Source: Cyprinodon diabolis (Eukaryota > Chordata > Actinopteri > Cyprinodontiformes > Cyprinodontidae). Taken from it: a stretch of 64,000 nucleotides of DNA. The stretch covers positions 12,801,875 to 12,865,874 of the forward strand of contig CM060072.1 of NCBI GenBank assembly GCA_030533445.1, read 5' to 3'. The position numbers and the translations under genes were made by a program. The notes under the pieces were generated by a model. That model saw nothing but the letters and a program-made list of their open reading frames with translations. It was not told the DNA's origin and did not search any database. Shown piece by piece: positions 36,749-46,345 of the stretch (within the stretch, counting starts at the first letter, position 1; each line of letters opens with the position of its first letter).

Positions 36749-39281
36749 CAGTGATGGGACTAACGGCGTTGAAAGTAACGGCGTTACTAACGCCGTTACC
36801 TTCTTTTAGTAACGAGTAATCTAACTAATTACTTTGACTGTAACTATAACGCAGTTACCATTGCAGACACCCCGTTACTGCGCGTTACTTAGGTCGCACA
36901 ATGAACCTTTTTTCATGATAGAACTCGTGCGCAGCTGCGTGAAGCTGACACCCCACCCACGTCCAAAAACTCTGCAAATAGACTGAATGGTTAGTGCAAC
37001 GTTAGTGCAGATTTGTGCAGAAAAAAATATTGTTTGTGCTACTTTTGTTTAAGAGATATTAAAGATTATTTTTAGGTCATCCAGAGGTGCGCGCCTTGTC
37101 ATGAGAGAGGGGAGGATGAGAATGGCTGATGTATAGTGAGATTCCGTCTGTCAGTTGGGAATGTGGGTGTTTCCGCTGGTGGGTGTTAACGTACAGCACA
37201 CACAGAGAGATGGAGAGTGAGGAGGATCCAGCAGCAAACAGCGTTTTCCTGATGGAAATACCGGTGTTACGTCGAGCTGCGTTTCCCCATCAGATACGGT
37301 TTCCTCTGCATCTCCGCACAGCGCAGGCGGCACGAGTCACCGCGCAAGCGACAGGAAACGCGCATGCTCGCTAAAGGCGCGCACCAGTCGCCCTGTGCTC
37401 GCGCCACAGGAGAACTATGGAGAGCGTGAACGATCAAATGAAAGGGAGAAATCTGGATGGATGGATGGATGGATGGATGGATACTCTGACTTTTCAACCT
37501 ACTGTATTTTTTATTTTAAACATTATTTGATGGCCTTTGTGGCAGGGATGGAGATCCATATTTTATGTCACACACAGAGTATACATCTAGATAGATAGAT
37601 GTATAGATAGATGTTCAGTGTTGGGCACGTTACTTTGAAAAAGTAATTAGTTATAGTTACTAGTTACTTCTCCCAAAAAGTAACTGAGTTACTAACTGAG
37701 TTACTCCACAATAAAAGTAACTAGTTACTAGTAAAAGTAACTATTGCGTTACTTTTGCGTTTCTCGCCCCCGTAACCCTCACCACCCAGCCCCCACCTTC
37801 TCGCGGGGTGATTCAAAAGCCAGCTGAATAGAGCGGACGACAAAGACAAGAACCTGCAGAGAGTTTAGCATTTATTGCAACTCAATGTAAATGACATCAG
37901 GGGGGAACGCCATGTGAAGTTTTTTAACAGGGCGTTCAGATCTGGTGAGTGAATGAAATTAATAACTGGGGATGTCTAATTCTGAAATCTTGTGTGTTTG
38001 GGTTGTTATAGATACTGCAACATCTATCTATACATCTATCTATCTAGATGTATACTCTGCGTGTGACATAAAATATGGATCTCCATTACTGCCACAAAGG
38101 CCACCAAATAATGTTTAAAATAAAAAATACAGTAGGTTGAAAAGGCAGAGTATCCATCCATCCATCCATCCATCCATCCAGATTTCTCCCTTTCTCCATA
38201 TAGGCTATCATACGATCGTTCACGCTCTCCATAGTTCTCCTGTGGCGCGAGCACAGGGCGACTGGTGCGCGCCTTTAGCGAGCATGCGCGTTTCCTGTCG
38301 CTTGCGCGGTGCGGAGATGCAGAGGAAACCGTATCTGCTGGGGAAACGCAGCTCGACGTAACACCGGTATTTCCATCAGGAAAACGCTGTTTGCTGCTGG
38401 ATCCTCCTCACTCTCCATCTCTCTGTGTGTGCTGTACGTTAACACCCACCAGCGGAAACACCCACCTACCCAACTGACAGACGGAATCTCACTATACATC
38501 AGCCATTCTCATCCTCCCCTCTCTCATGACAAGGCGCGCACCTCTGGATGACCTAAAAAATAATCTTTAATATCTCTTAAACAAAAGTAGCACAAACAAT
38601 ATTTTTTTCTGCACAAATCTGCACTAACCATTCAGTCTATTTGCAGAGTTTTTGGACGTGGGTGGGGTGTCAGCTTCACGCAGCTGCGCACGAGTCCTAT
38701 CATGAAAAAAAGGTTGATTGTGCCACCTGAGTAACGCGCAGTAACGGGGTGTCTGCAATGGTAACTACGTTATAGTTACAGTCAAAGTAATTAGTTAGAT
38801 TACTCGTTACTAAAAGAAGGTAACGGCGTTAGTAACGCCGTTACTTTCAACGCCGTTAGTCCCATCACTGTAGATGTTGCACAATCTATAACAACCCAAA
38901 CACACAGGATTTCAGAATTAGACATCCCCAGTTATTAATTTCATATACTCACCAGATCTGAATGCCCTGTTAAAAAACTTCACATCGCGTTCCCCCCTGA
39001 TGTCATTTACATTGAGTTGGAATAAATGCAAAACTCTCTGCAGGTTCTTGTCTTTGTCGTCCGCTCTATTCAGCTGGCTTTTGAATCACACCGCGAGAAG
39101 GTGGGGGCTGGGTGGTGAGGGGTACGGGGGCGAGAAACGCAAAAGTAACGCAATAGTTACTTTTACTAGTAACTAGTTACTTTTATTGTGGAGTAACTCA
39201 GTTAGTAACTCAGTTACTTTTTGGGAGAAGTAACTAGTAACTAAAACTAATTACTTTTTCAAAGTAACGTGCCCAACACTG
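36749..39281. mobile_element. hAT-type non-autonomous element (outer copy) with a second copy inside
   Basis: The left end reads CAGTGATGGGACTAACGG and the right end, inverted, reads CAGTGTTGGGCACGTTACTT. The flanking 8 bp GGAAGAGG is duplicated at 36741-36748 and 39282-39289. Its own sequence is 36749-37615 joined to 38879-39281, about 1270 bp, and encodes no transposase. Subterminal regions are packed with GTTAC/GTAAC motifs, plausible transposase-binding repeats. It includes a (GGAT)n tract at about 37456-37480. The target was the LINE ORF. Confidence 0.92.
37616..38870. mobile_element. Inner hAT copy, reverse orientation, nested in the outer copy
   Basis: This 1255 bp unit starts CAGTGTTGGGCACGTTACTT and ends with the inverse of the outer copy's left end. 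It is the reverse complement of the outer element over its whole length. The 8 bp TAGATGTT is duplicated at 37608-37615 and 38871-38878, so it jumped into the outer copy after that copy had landed. The result is an A-B-A'-B' arrangement with two long inverted repeat pairs. Confidence 0.92.
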
Positions 39282-39289
39282 GGAAGAGG

Positions 39290-39455
39290 TTACCTAAGTA
39301 CAACAAGCTGTCGATTCCTGAGGCTCTAGAAACTGCCAAACAAAGACTCGCCGCCCTGGCCACCCGCCTAAAGAGGTACAAGGGAGAAGCAGAAGCCAGG
39401 ATAATAAACCAGGTGTTCTCCACCAACCCCTCCAAAGTGTACTCACAGTGGCAGG
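39290..39455 (+). pseudogene. R4/Dong-type LINE ORF, segment 2
   Basis: The frame continues from segment 1 with LPKYNKLSIPEALETAKQRL and ARIINQVFSTNPSKVYSQWQ. It stops at the ERV insertion point; the ERV's 4 bp TSD CAGG is at 39452-39455 and 50994-50997. It resumes at 50998. Confidence 0.8.
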
Positions 39456-40264
39456 TGTCGTCCTATAATTCTCTTCTTGACGACTTAAAATTGAAGCTAA
39501 GTTTTATAAAAATTCAAAGTTCTTAAAAAGCAGAAAAAGTCTCAAACAAGGATCAAAAAATTTAGACAGAGGCCGCTGAGTCCAGGTCCAGTGAGTTTAT
39601 TGCTAAACACTACATATTTACACAGCGCTGGTGAGCCGAAGCTGACAAATGGTGAAACCAGCTCCCTTTTATACATTTCTTATCGGTGGAAAAACCCCCT
39701 TCAGAACATATTTCAGTCATTGGTAAAGGTCACATTGATATTTATCTGCAAAACACGGTAACATTCATAGACACATCTCATACTTGTGAGAGCACTCTCT
39801 CAGGCCATGCAGAAACTTATGACGGTTTAGTCAAAAACATGTTGAAACTTATCCTTTCCCTACTTTAAGCCATGTCAGTCTGGCCTAGTGTTCCTCTTTG
39901 TGTCTCAGTCAAAGCATCACCCCTTCTGGGATCAGTACTGCACATTGTGCCTTGAAAATAACAACTCTATTTATCACAAGTTGTATGGCCAAATTTTGCT
40001 GGGCTGGTTAACCTTGATATGTCAAATACTTCATTTTTATGAGGGTGCTTTTTCTTATCACTAAGGGCCTTAATCCTGTGCTTTCCAGCAGATGAGTGTG
40101 CTTTTCTTCCTCTTACAGTCAGGTGCAGCAGTTACACACACTCATTGCTCTGTTTTTCTCCTCTTGGCCTACATAAATATATTCATGAACACAATTCTCT
40201 TTAATCATTTAAAACTTTTGATTCTTGTTTTATTCTAATCATTTATGACAAATAATACACTACA
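39456..40264 (-). repeat. ERV 3' LTR (809 bp)
   Basis: The LTR runs TG...CA in both readings. On the minus strand the order is U3, a TATA box (TGTATAAAAGG, near 39664-39674), then a polyadenylation signal AATAAA at 39596-39601, then U5. By eye it matches the 5' LTR base for base. Confidence 0.95.
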
Positions 40265-40277
40265 TTTCCCCCCTTTG
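40265..40277 (-). other. ERV polypurine tract
   Basis: On the minus strand CAAAGGGGGGAAA lies directly against the start of the 3' LTR. A G-rich purine run in this position primes plus-strand DNA synthesis in retroviruses. Confidence 0.9.
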
Positions 40278-40646
40278 ATCCTAAAAAGGATCAATTTACG
40301 TGATTATGCAGGTGATAACTAATCTAAAACACTTTAAATGTGAACTCACCCAAGTGACAAAAGTTTATATATATATTGTGCACACTAAACTAAACGTGAG
40401 ATTAAATACACACCATATAGTAGAAGTGAGTAATATAAGATGTGGTGGTGTCTGAGTAAATATTAAACTAATAAAATGCAGAAAACAGAATATATAAAAA
40501 CAAAGAGGGATCCCCCTCTTGGCTCCCTTAAGAGGACCCGTCCTCGTTGCTTACTTTTTTTTTTAGCAAGATGTTCTAATTCTGTTTTCTCAGCAGAGGC
40601 AAATACCAATGCCCAAGCAGCATCTTGTGTTACGAGGTCACTGCAA

Positions 40647-41282
40647 TTATCCCCTACATAGGTGGTCTTTCACACCCATAAATACACACACACAAACAAA
40701 AAGCTTCATCAGGCCCTTCATGAATTGGGCATAAACTGTTTTGGTCATAGAGGTGATTTCAGGCTTGAGATCACTGTTGGTGTTGTATGACTCCAGCGGA
40801 TGAGCCAAGAACTTTGCAACATGATGAGCTTCGGCAAGATCAAGCTTTATGTCATCTGCTATGACCATGAACATAGCCAGTACGCCTGGAATGGGTGGTG
40901 GCGGATAATTATATTGGTGGGGTGACGGTGGTCGTCGATCCTCGGGATTCTCAGGACTGGCAGGGGTGCTGGTTGGACCGAGATCAATACTGAGGTCCCC
41001 TGGTGGCATCGAGATGGACAGTGGCTTCCCAGTAGGTGATGGTGGTTGATCATCAGGCTGCCTGCTGGGTGTCATCATAGGTTGATCCTCAGGCTGCCTG
41101 CTGGGTGTCATCATAGGTTTGCTCCAACCCAAAGGTGCACTGCTTGGCCCCTCTGCAGGATCTAGTAGGTACCTGGGAGGAAGATATGGGCATCCTACCC
41201 CTAGTGATGGGCCTAACGACGCCAGTGCAGCTTGTAAATTCATTTGGTTTTCTTCATATTCATCATAACTAGCCTCTGCCAT
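40647..41282 (-). CDS. Unrecognised proline-rich ORF between env and the 3' LTR (211 aa)
   Basis: I do not recognise this protein. The start chosen is the ATG giving MAEASYDEYEENQ; the frame is open upstream only from a TTG. Residues about 30-130 are rich in Pro and Ser and include a tandem pair of MMTPSRQPEDQP-like units encoded by a 36 bp direct repeat. The last 80 residues look helical and Lys/Leu-rich (IADDIKLDLAEAHHVAKFL). No signal peptide is apparent; a hydrophobic VCVCVFMG lies near the C-terminus. A splice-acceptor-like TATGTCCCCACAG lies about 15 bases upstream of the ATG on the sense strand, so a spliced subgenomic transcript is plausible. Candidate accessory gene; alternatively a captured host or env-derived fragment. 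Confidence 0.55.
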   Translation of the reverse strand: MAEASYDEYEENQMNLQAALASLGPSLGVGCPYLPPRYLLDPAEGPSSAPLGWSKPMMTPSRQPEDQPMMTPSRQPDDQPPSPTGKPLSISMPPGDLSIDLGPTSTPASPENPEDRRPPSPHQYNYPPPPIPGVLAMFMVIADDIKLDLAEAHHVAKFLAHPLESYNTNSDLKPEITSMTKTVYAQFMKGLMKLFVCVCVFMGVKDHLCRG

Positions 41283-41500
41283 GTTCAATAATCTACCTGT
41301 GGGGACATAGTATGGCAAATTTAGGCATCATCTGAAGGCATATTATCTCTTATATCTATGGATTATTCAGCATGCAAGTTGCTATATCTACGTGAGTAAG
41401 TATATAAGTCATTGTTATGCAAAATATTTATATATATACACTGTTGTTATTAACGAAATGCACGTACCTGGTGAGGGTGGAAGGTGATCATGGTTATGTT

Positions 41501-41761
41501 TTATATCTCTTGGTCCAATTGTATCTCTACAACTGGGAACTGACCAGTTACACTTACAACAAGTCTTGAGACCAGTCCCCGAACAAGGGGTATGATGCAA
41601 CACACAACTATCAATATAATCAGCATTACTGCCCCTAGAATCATTCCTGCTGCCTCAAGATATTTTCCCCTTCCAAGCTTGTGAAACCAATCCCAGAATC
41701 CCTTCAGCTGAGTGTTCCAATTAGCCGGGAATAATCTGAAGGGCTGGTAATTTTTTAGCAT
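41501..41761 (-). pseudogene. env: Env-like transmembrane segment (C-terminal part)
   Basis: The frame shows a strong membrane-spanning stretch (MILGAVMLIILIVVCCIIPL) followed by a short basic and hydrophobic tail, as at the end of a retroviral TM subunit. A tryptophan-rich stretch (FWDWFHKLG) precedes it. It overlaps the end of the upstream env-like frame (41721) in a different register, so env is not one open frame here. The fusion peptide and the CX6CC motif of a typical TM subunit are not seen. The env identity rests on position and the membrane segment. Confidence 0.55.
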
Positions 41762-42248
41762 TATAGCAGGCTATACAATCATCTTTAGGGCGCTTTTTGG
41801 CTTTGAACATTGCCTGGACAGAGTACTGAATCCATTGTTGGAACATATTGGTTTCCCAGTGTGCAGTCTTTAATTTGTCTAGATCTCTTTTCTGCCTTTT
41901 GTTTACCAATTTTAACATTCTATGCGCTTTCCCTACCGTCATTACCTGCTCTGTTAATGTATTTTGGCATATGTACATTTTGCATCTTACCTCAATGATC
42001 ACCATCCCATCCTCACGGCAGTCCATGCTTTGTGGAACTCCAAGCCAATGTTTCCCCATTGAGTTACCTAAAATTTCTTCAGACATTACATAATCATATC
42101 CTTTGACTTGCACATGCATTAGTGATAAATTTTCTCCATCATTATTATTGATTACCCCTTGGTTAGTAGCTAGTGTTACCATTGCTAGTGCACATGTTTG
42201 TGTGTGACGCATTAAATGTGTGTGTGCACTGTTAGTATTAATTTTCAT
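41721..42248 (-). pseudogene. env: Env-like surface segment (N-terminal part, 175 aa)
   Basis: This ATG-initiated frame lies directly downstream of pol in the sense direction, in the env position. It has scattered cysteines, a dibasic-rich stretch (NKRQKRDLDKL) and a C-terminal DDCIACYNAKKLP. It ends at a TAA where the next env-like frame starts in another register. A usual retroviral SU is about 300-450 residues, so either this env is internally deleted or the family has an unusual short form. Sequence similarity to a named Env was not established. Confidence 0.4.
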
Positions 42249-42277
42249 AAGATCCCCCCTTGTTAACCCACAAAGGG

Positions 42278-42562
42278 TTAATACAACAAGAAGTTAATCA
42301 AAGTCTGAAGAAGGCGCATACGGGAGATGCCCAGACGGCGATGGGGTGGGCGGGACCGAGTCGATCGACGGCCCACTTGATGCGGAGGAGGAGGGGGAAA
42401 GGGAGGGGATGAGAGGGAAAGGTGCAGGTGAGGGATGTTAAGGGGACAGGACTCCACCAGCATCTGATGGGCCAGAAGAAAGAAGTTCGTCCAGTGCCTG
42501 AACGACGGATGGATCTGGGTGAGACCCAGAAGAAGTCTGAGTGGCAGAAGGATCATCATCAT
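42278..42562 (-). CDS. Small ORF at the pol-env junction (94 aa), uncertain
   Basis: This frame starts at an ATG overlapping the pol stop. It begins with a hydrophobic MMMILLPLRLLLGL, then has a proline run and an arginine-rich stretch (GRRSTRSRPPHRR). It might be an env leader, a small regulatory ORF, or chance. It is in a different frame from the env-like ORF that begins at 42248. Confidence 0.25.
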   Translation of the reverse strand: MMMILLPLRLLLGLTQIHPSFRHWTNFFLLAHQMLVESCPLNIPHLHLSLSSPPFPPPPPHQVGRRSTRSRPPHRRLGISRMRLLQTLINFLLY

Positions 42563-45500
42563 TGCATTGGTCGACCTGTAAGCATTTCATGAGGAGTAAG
42601 ATGGGTTATGCGGTTAGTTTGAGAACGCATTGCCCTTAATGCAACAGGCAAGGCGTCCACCCAAGTCAAACGGTTGTTGCTGTCAGCTATTATCTTTGCT
42701 ATCTTTGATTTCAGCACTCCATTAGCTCGTTCCACGGAGCCCTGTGACTGGGGATGATACACACAACCAAACTTCTGTGTTATGCACAACAGTTTAAACA
42801 TTTGCTGGATCACCTGTGAAACAAAATGAGGTCCATTATCAGATGATATTGTATCAGGCATGCCAAATCTGGGAAAAACTTCTTTACACAAAAATCTTGC
42901 TGCAGCTTTGTGGTCATTCTTAGCAGTGGGGCATGCCTCCACCCATCTGCTAAACCTACAGACAACCACCAACATATATCTCTTTCCCTGAACCCGAGTT
43001 ATCATGTCAACGTAATCCATCATCAGATGGCGGAACGGACCGTCTGGCATGGGAATATGTGCTAAGGGCTGTGTGAACATCTTACGCACATTATATTTAG
43101 GACAATGCGGACATAAGGCCAGTTCTCTGTCTACCATTGGTGTCATATAAGGTGACCACCAGACTGCCTGTAACTTTTGAATAACTTGGGCTCGTGAACA
43201 ATGATCAGGTCCATGCATTATTTTAATCGCCGTTGGTAATAAGGACAAAGGTAATACAAAATGTCCTCGAGAACTGCGCCACAACCCAGCGTGGGGGTGT
43301 GTTAACCGAGCCGCCCCCCTTTGCACCCAGAGACGTTTTTCTGCTTCTGAGACGTTATTTTGGGCTTCTATTAAGGAGGCCAAATTAGTAATGGGTTCGC
43401 ACTCAGCTACATGAATCATTGGTCCCTGCACTGCTGATCCTGTGGCTTCTTTAGCTGCCTCATCTGCTAAGTTATTTCCTATGGCTATAGGTGTTTTTGC
43501 TGTTTGGTGGGCTGCACATTTTACAATAGCCAACGCAGATGGAAGTTGCATAGCTTTTATTAATTCTACAACAGCTTGCCCATGTGTTACTGGGGTGCCA
43601 TCTGTTCTAACAAACCCTCGTTGTTTCCAGATGCTAGCATTTATATGACATACCCCATAGCCATATGCACTGTCAGTATAGATTGTCACTCTTTTACCAG
43701 TAGCCAATTTACATGCTGCTGTTAATGCTTTTATCTCTGCCAATTGGGCAGAGCAAGGTTGATCTAGGCTCATTGATTGTACTTTGGTGAAGGTCCCATC
43801 AGGGTTAAGTTGGACTATTCCATATCCCGCTCTATTACCTGTCTCACCTCTGACACATGATCCGTCTACGAACAGTGTCAAATCAGATGGGATTGGATGA
43901 TTGTATAAGTCCTCCCTTACCTTCATGAAGGTGTCCGTCTCCTGGAGACAATCATGGGGCTCACCTTCTGTGGGCAATACCATTCTTGTGGCTGGGTTAA
44001 TGGTGGTACAGCGTTGTATTGTTAAGTCAGGTCCTGAAAGCAGAACTTCATAACCTGTTCGACGAGCTTGGGTTATCACAAAACGTGGACTGGTGAGCAG
44101 TGCATGTAATTGATGTGATGTGTACAAAATGATAGGGTGGCCCATAGTAATAACTGAGGCCTTTTTGTATGCGAAGGCTGCTGCTGCCAAACCCTGGTAG
44201 CAGGGAGGCAGACCTTCTTCGACACCATCTAATTTTGTGCTGTAATAAAAAATTGGCTGTTTACCTGTTGGGGTGTCTTGCATCAATACTGCACATGCAT
44301 ACCCTTGTCGCTCAGCCACATAGAGATGGAATGGTTTGCCATAATCTGGATTGGCCAGAGCAGGAGCAGTTTGGAGATCTTGTTTCAGCAGCTGGAACGC
44401 ACCCTCTGCCTCATCTGTCCATTGCAATTGAGCCGACTGGTGTCCTTGACCTGCGGCTTTAATCAGTGCTCTCAGTGGAGCCGTTTTGATGGCATAATCA
44501 CACACCCACGGTCTGCTGTAACCTGCCATGCCAAGGAAAGACAACATGCGACCAACAGTCCGAGGTTTGGGCATTTGAGTTATGGCTTCCAGTTGGGACG
44601 GTGCAATACACCTCTTGTCCCCACTGAGTTGCCTGCCGAGATATTCCACTGTTTGCTGGCAGAATTGCAATTTTTGTTTACTTACTTTGTGTCCTCCTTC
44701 TGCCAAAGCAGTCAACACTGTAATGGAGTCTCTTTCACACTGCTCTTTGGAAGCAGAACAAATCAAAATGTCATCAACATACATCAACATTGTAGATGGT
44801 ATGTCAAGGTGATTTAAGTCATTTGCCAGTACTCGATTGAAAATTGATGGTGAGTGTACAAAACCCTGTGGTAATCGCGAATATGTATATTGTTGGCCTT
44901 TGTACGTAAATGCAAACAAATACTGAGAATCTGGATGGACCGGTACACTGAAAAATGCTGAGCACAGATCTATCACAGTAAACCATTTGGTACCTGGGGG
45001 TATATTACTCAGTAATGTGTGCGGGTCTGGTACCACTGGTATCTCTTCTGCTACAATGGCATTAATTAATCTTAGATCATGGACTAGTCTATAGTCATGA
45101 CTGTTGGGTTTTCTGATGGGAAAAATTGGTGTGTTACAGGGACTTGCTGTTGGTTTAAGAACTCCTGCTGTTTCTAATCCTGTAATAATAGGCTGTATTC
45201 CTTCTACTGCTTCTCTTTTAAGTGGGTACTGTCTTTGGAAGGGCAATTTAGCATTTGGTTTAATGGTGAATTTGATGGGGTCTGTTGATTTTACTAATCC
45301 TACATCTGTTTTACTTTTAGACCATACTTGCTCTGGGACCTGTTCTAATAGGGATTCATGTTCTGCTGCCACTGCCATTTGTCTTTTCCCAGGAACTTTA
45401 ATGTGTTCTGCTATGGCTTCATCAGCTTGTGAGAATGAGATCTTAAAGAACAGTCCATCTTTGGATAATTTAATGCAGTCCCATGCTGTGTTGACCCATT

Positions 45501-45774
45501 CAGTGACTTGCTTTGCTTTTTGAACCATGGGTCCTAAGTCATGTGACTCATACTCGTCTGCAATCAGTAACGTGACATGTGGGGCTGAGTTGGTAACTTG
45601 GAACCATTCTGCTACATCTTTATCAGGAAATGTGACAACAGCTGCAGCTCCTTGTGGTCCAATCACTATGTCAGCATACTGGATGACAGTTGTTTTGTTA
45701 TTTATGTCTTCATCCCAGCTTTTCTCGTAGTCTTCATGTGGTTTGCCTTTGTCATAAAACATGGTACAATGGAG
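42559..45774 (-). CDS. pol: ERV Pol: RT, RNase H, integrase (truncated at the C-terminus)
   Basis: Pol copies viral RNA to DNA and integrates it. The first ATG is at 45762; the frame is open from 45774. Residues from that ATG: an N-terminal region of about 150 residues with no domain I can name (1-150), RT with LPQGFVHSP and YVDD at 328-331 (about 165-400), RNase H with FVDGS at 631-635, TDSAY at 696-700 and a late NNLADEA. Integrase has H850/H854, C884/C887 and D916, D975, E1011, i.e. DD35E. The frame ends at residue 1067, shortly after the integrase core (LTGRPMQ), so most of the usual integrase C-terminal domain is missing. Pro and Pol are in different frames here (overlap 45752-45774); in gammaretroviruses they share one, so an indel is likely. 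Confidence 0.93.
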   Translation of the reverse strand, partial: LHCTMFYDKGKPHEDYEKSWDEDINNKTTVIQYADIVIGPQGAAAVVTFPDKDVAEWFQVTNSAPHVTLLIADEYESHDLGPMVQKAKQVTEWVNTAWDCIKLSKDGLFFKISFSQADEAIAEHIKVPGKRQMAVAAEHESLLEQVPEQVWSKSKTDVGLVKSTDPIKFTIKPNAKLPFQRQYPLKREAVEGIQPIITGLETAGVLKPTASPCNTPIFPIRKPNSHDYRLVHDLRLINAIVAEEIPVVPDPHTLLSNIPPGTKWFTVIDLCSAFFSVPVHPDSQYLFAFTYKGQQYTYSRLPQGFVHSPSIFNRVLANDLNHLDIPSTMLMYVDDILICSASKEQCERDSITVLTALAEGGHKVSKQKLQFCQQTVEYLGRQLSGDKRCIAPSQLEAITQMPKPRTVGRMLSFLGMAGYSRPWVCDYAIKTAPLRALIKAAGQGHQSAQLQWTDEAEGAFQLLKQDLQTAPALANPDYGKPFHLYVAERQGYACAVLMQDTPTGKQPIFYYSTKLDGVEEGLPPCYQGLAAAAFAYKKASVITMGHPIILYTSHQLHALLTSPRFVITQARRTGYEVLLSGPDLTIQRCTTINPATRMVLPTEGEPHDCLQETDTFMKVREDLYNHPIPSDLTLFVDGSCVRGETGNRAGYGIVQLNPDGTFTKVQSMSLDQPCSAQLAEIKALTAACKLATGKRVTIYTDSAYGYGVCHINASIWKQRGFVRTDGTPVTHGQAVVELIKAMQLPSALAIVKCAAHQTAKTPIAIGNNLADEAAKEATGSAVQGPMIHVAECEPITNLASLIEAQNNVSEAEKRLWVQRGAARLTHPHAGLWRSSRGHFVLPLSLLPTAIKIMHGPDHCSRAQVIQKLQAVWWSPYMTPMVDRELALCPHCPKYNVRKMFTQPLAHIPMPDGPFRHLMMDYVDMITRVQGKRYMLVVVCRFSRWVEACPTAKNDHKAAARFLCKEVFPRFGMPDTISSDNGPHFVSQVIQQMFKLLCITQKFGCVYHPQSQGSVERANGVLKSKIAKIIADSNNRLTWVDALPVALRAMRSQTNRITHLTPHEMLTGRPMQ

Positions 45775-46345
45775 TTAGAAGAAAAGGTTCTTTAGATTTC
45801 TCGTAGTGATTCATTATCAGGGGTCTCCATGTTTCCCACTCTAGTTGGAGGAAGGAGGTTGGTGATGTTAGTTTCAGCCAAAATACTTGGTCTTCTGGCT
45901 CATGGCTTGTTATCTGGGGGGTCATTTGCGGGCCCATTGGCATCATGTAGGCTTCATTCTTGTCTGTTGCTTCAAAAGAAATTCCATTCGGGGTACATTT
46001 GATTTTAGCATTGAGCTGGCACAGCACATCTCTACCCAGCAGATTTATGGGCGTATCTTCTGAGTAAAGCAGTGGTGCATACACAGTTTTTTCACCTATG
46101 ATCATGGGAACTGGCTTAGTCATGGGTATTATTTGGGTCTTCCCAGAGAAACCTACTGTTCGAATCTTTGATGCTGAGAGAGGCAGGCCAATTCCACTTT
46201 TTCCTATACAGGAGTAGGCCGCTCCTGTATCAATCATGAAGCGATGATGGCTGTCATATATTGTGACATCAATGGTGGGTTCTGTTTGTGGACGTTGGGT
46301 TAATACAGGTAGAATAGCCTCTCCATCAGGTTTCTCTGGGCACCC
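45752..46345 (-). CDS. pro: ERV protease (expressed by readthrough of the gag TAG)
   Basis: The frame is the same as gag and starts right after the TAG. It carries the aspartyl protease motif IDTGAAYS and, farther on, the NLLGRDVLCQL that closes the retroviral protease fold. The protease processes Gag and Gag-Pol. Counting from the TAG it has 197 codons. It ends at a TGA that overlaps the start of pol. Confidence 0.9.
   Translation of the reverse strand, partial: GCPEKPDGEAILPVLTQRPQTEPTIDVTIYDSHHRFMIDTGAAYSCIGKSGIGLPLSASKIRTVGFSGKTQIIPMTKPVPMIIGEKTVYAPLLYSEDTPINLLGRDVLCQLNAKIKCTPNGISFEATDKNEAYMMPMGPQMTPQITSHEPEDQVFWLKLTSPTSFLQLEWETWRPLIMNHYEKSKEPFLLTPLYHVL

Noticed and set aside
37129..38551. 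Several frames of 60-80 codons within the hAT elements
   Set aside because: Each appears twice because the element is present in two orientations. None has a domain and the element is non-autonomous.
39686..39868. 60-codon frame in each ERV LTR (second copy at 50415-50597)
   Set aside because: It is antisense to the provirus, has no motif, and is duplicated only because the LTR is.
40265..40660. A second accessory ORF beyond the proline-rich one
   Set aside because: No sense-strand frame of useful length exists between that ORF and the polypurine tract.
44169..44817. Plus-strand frames across ERV pol
   Set aside because: They are shadows of the pol gene on the minus strand.
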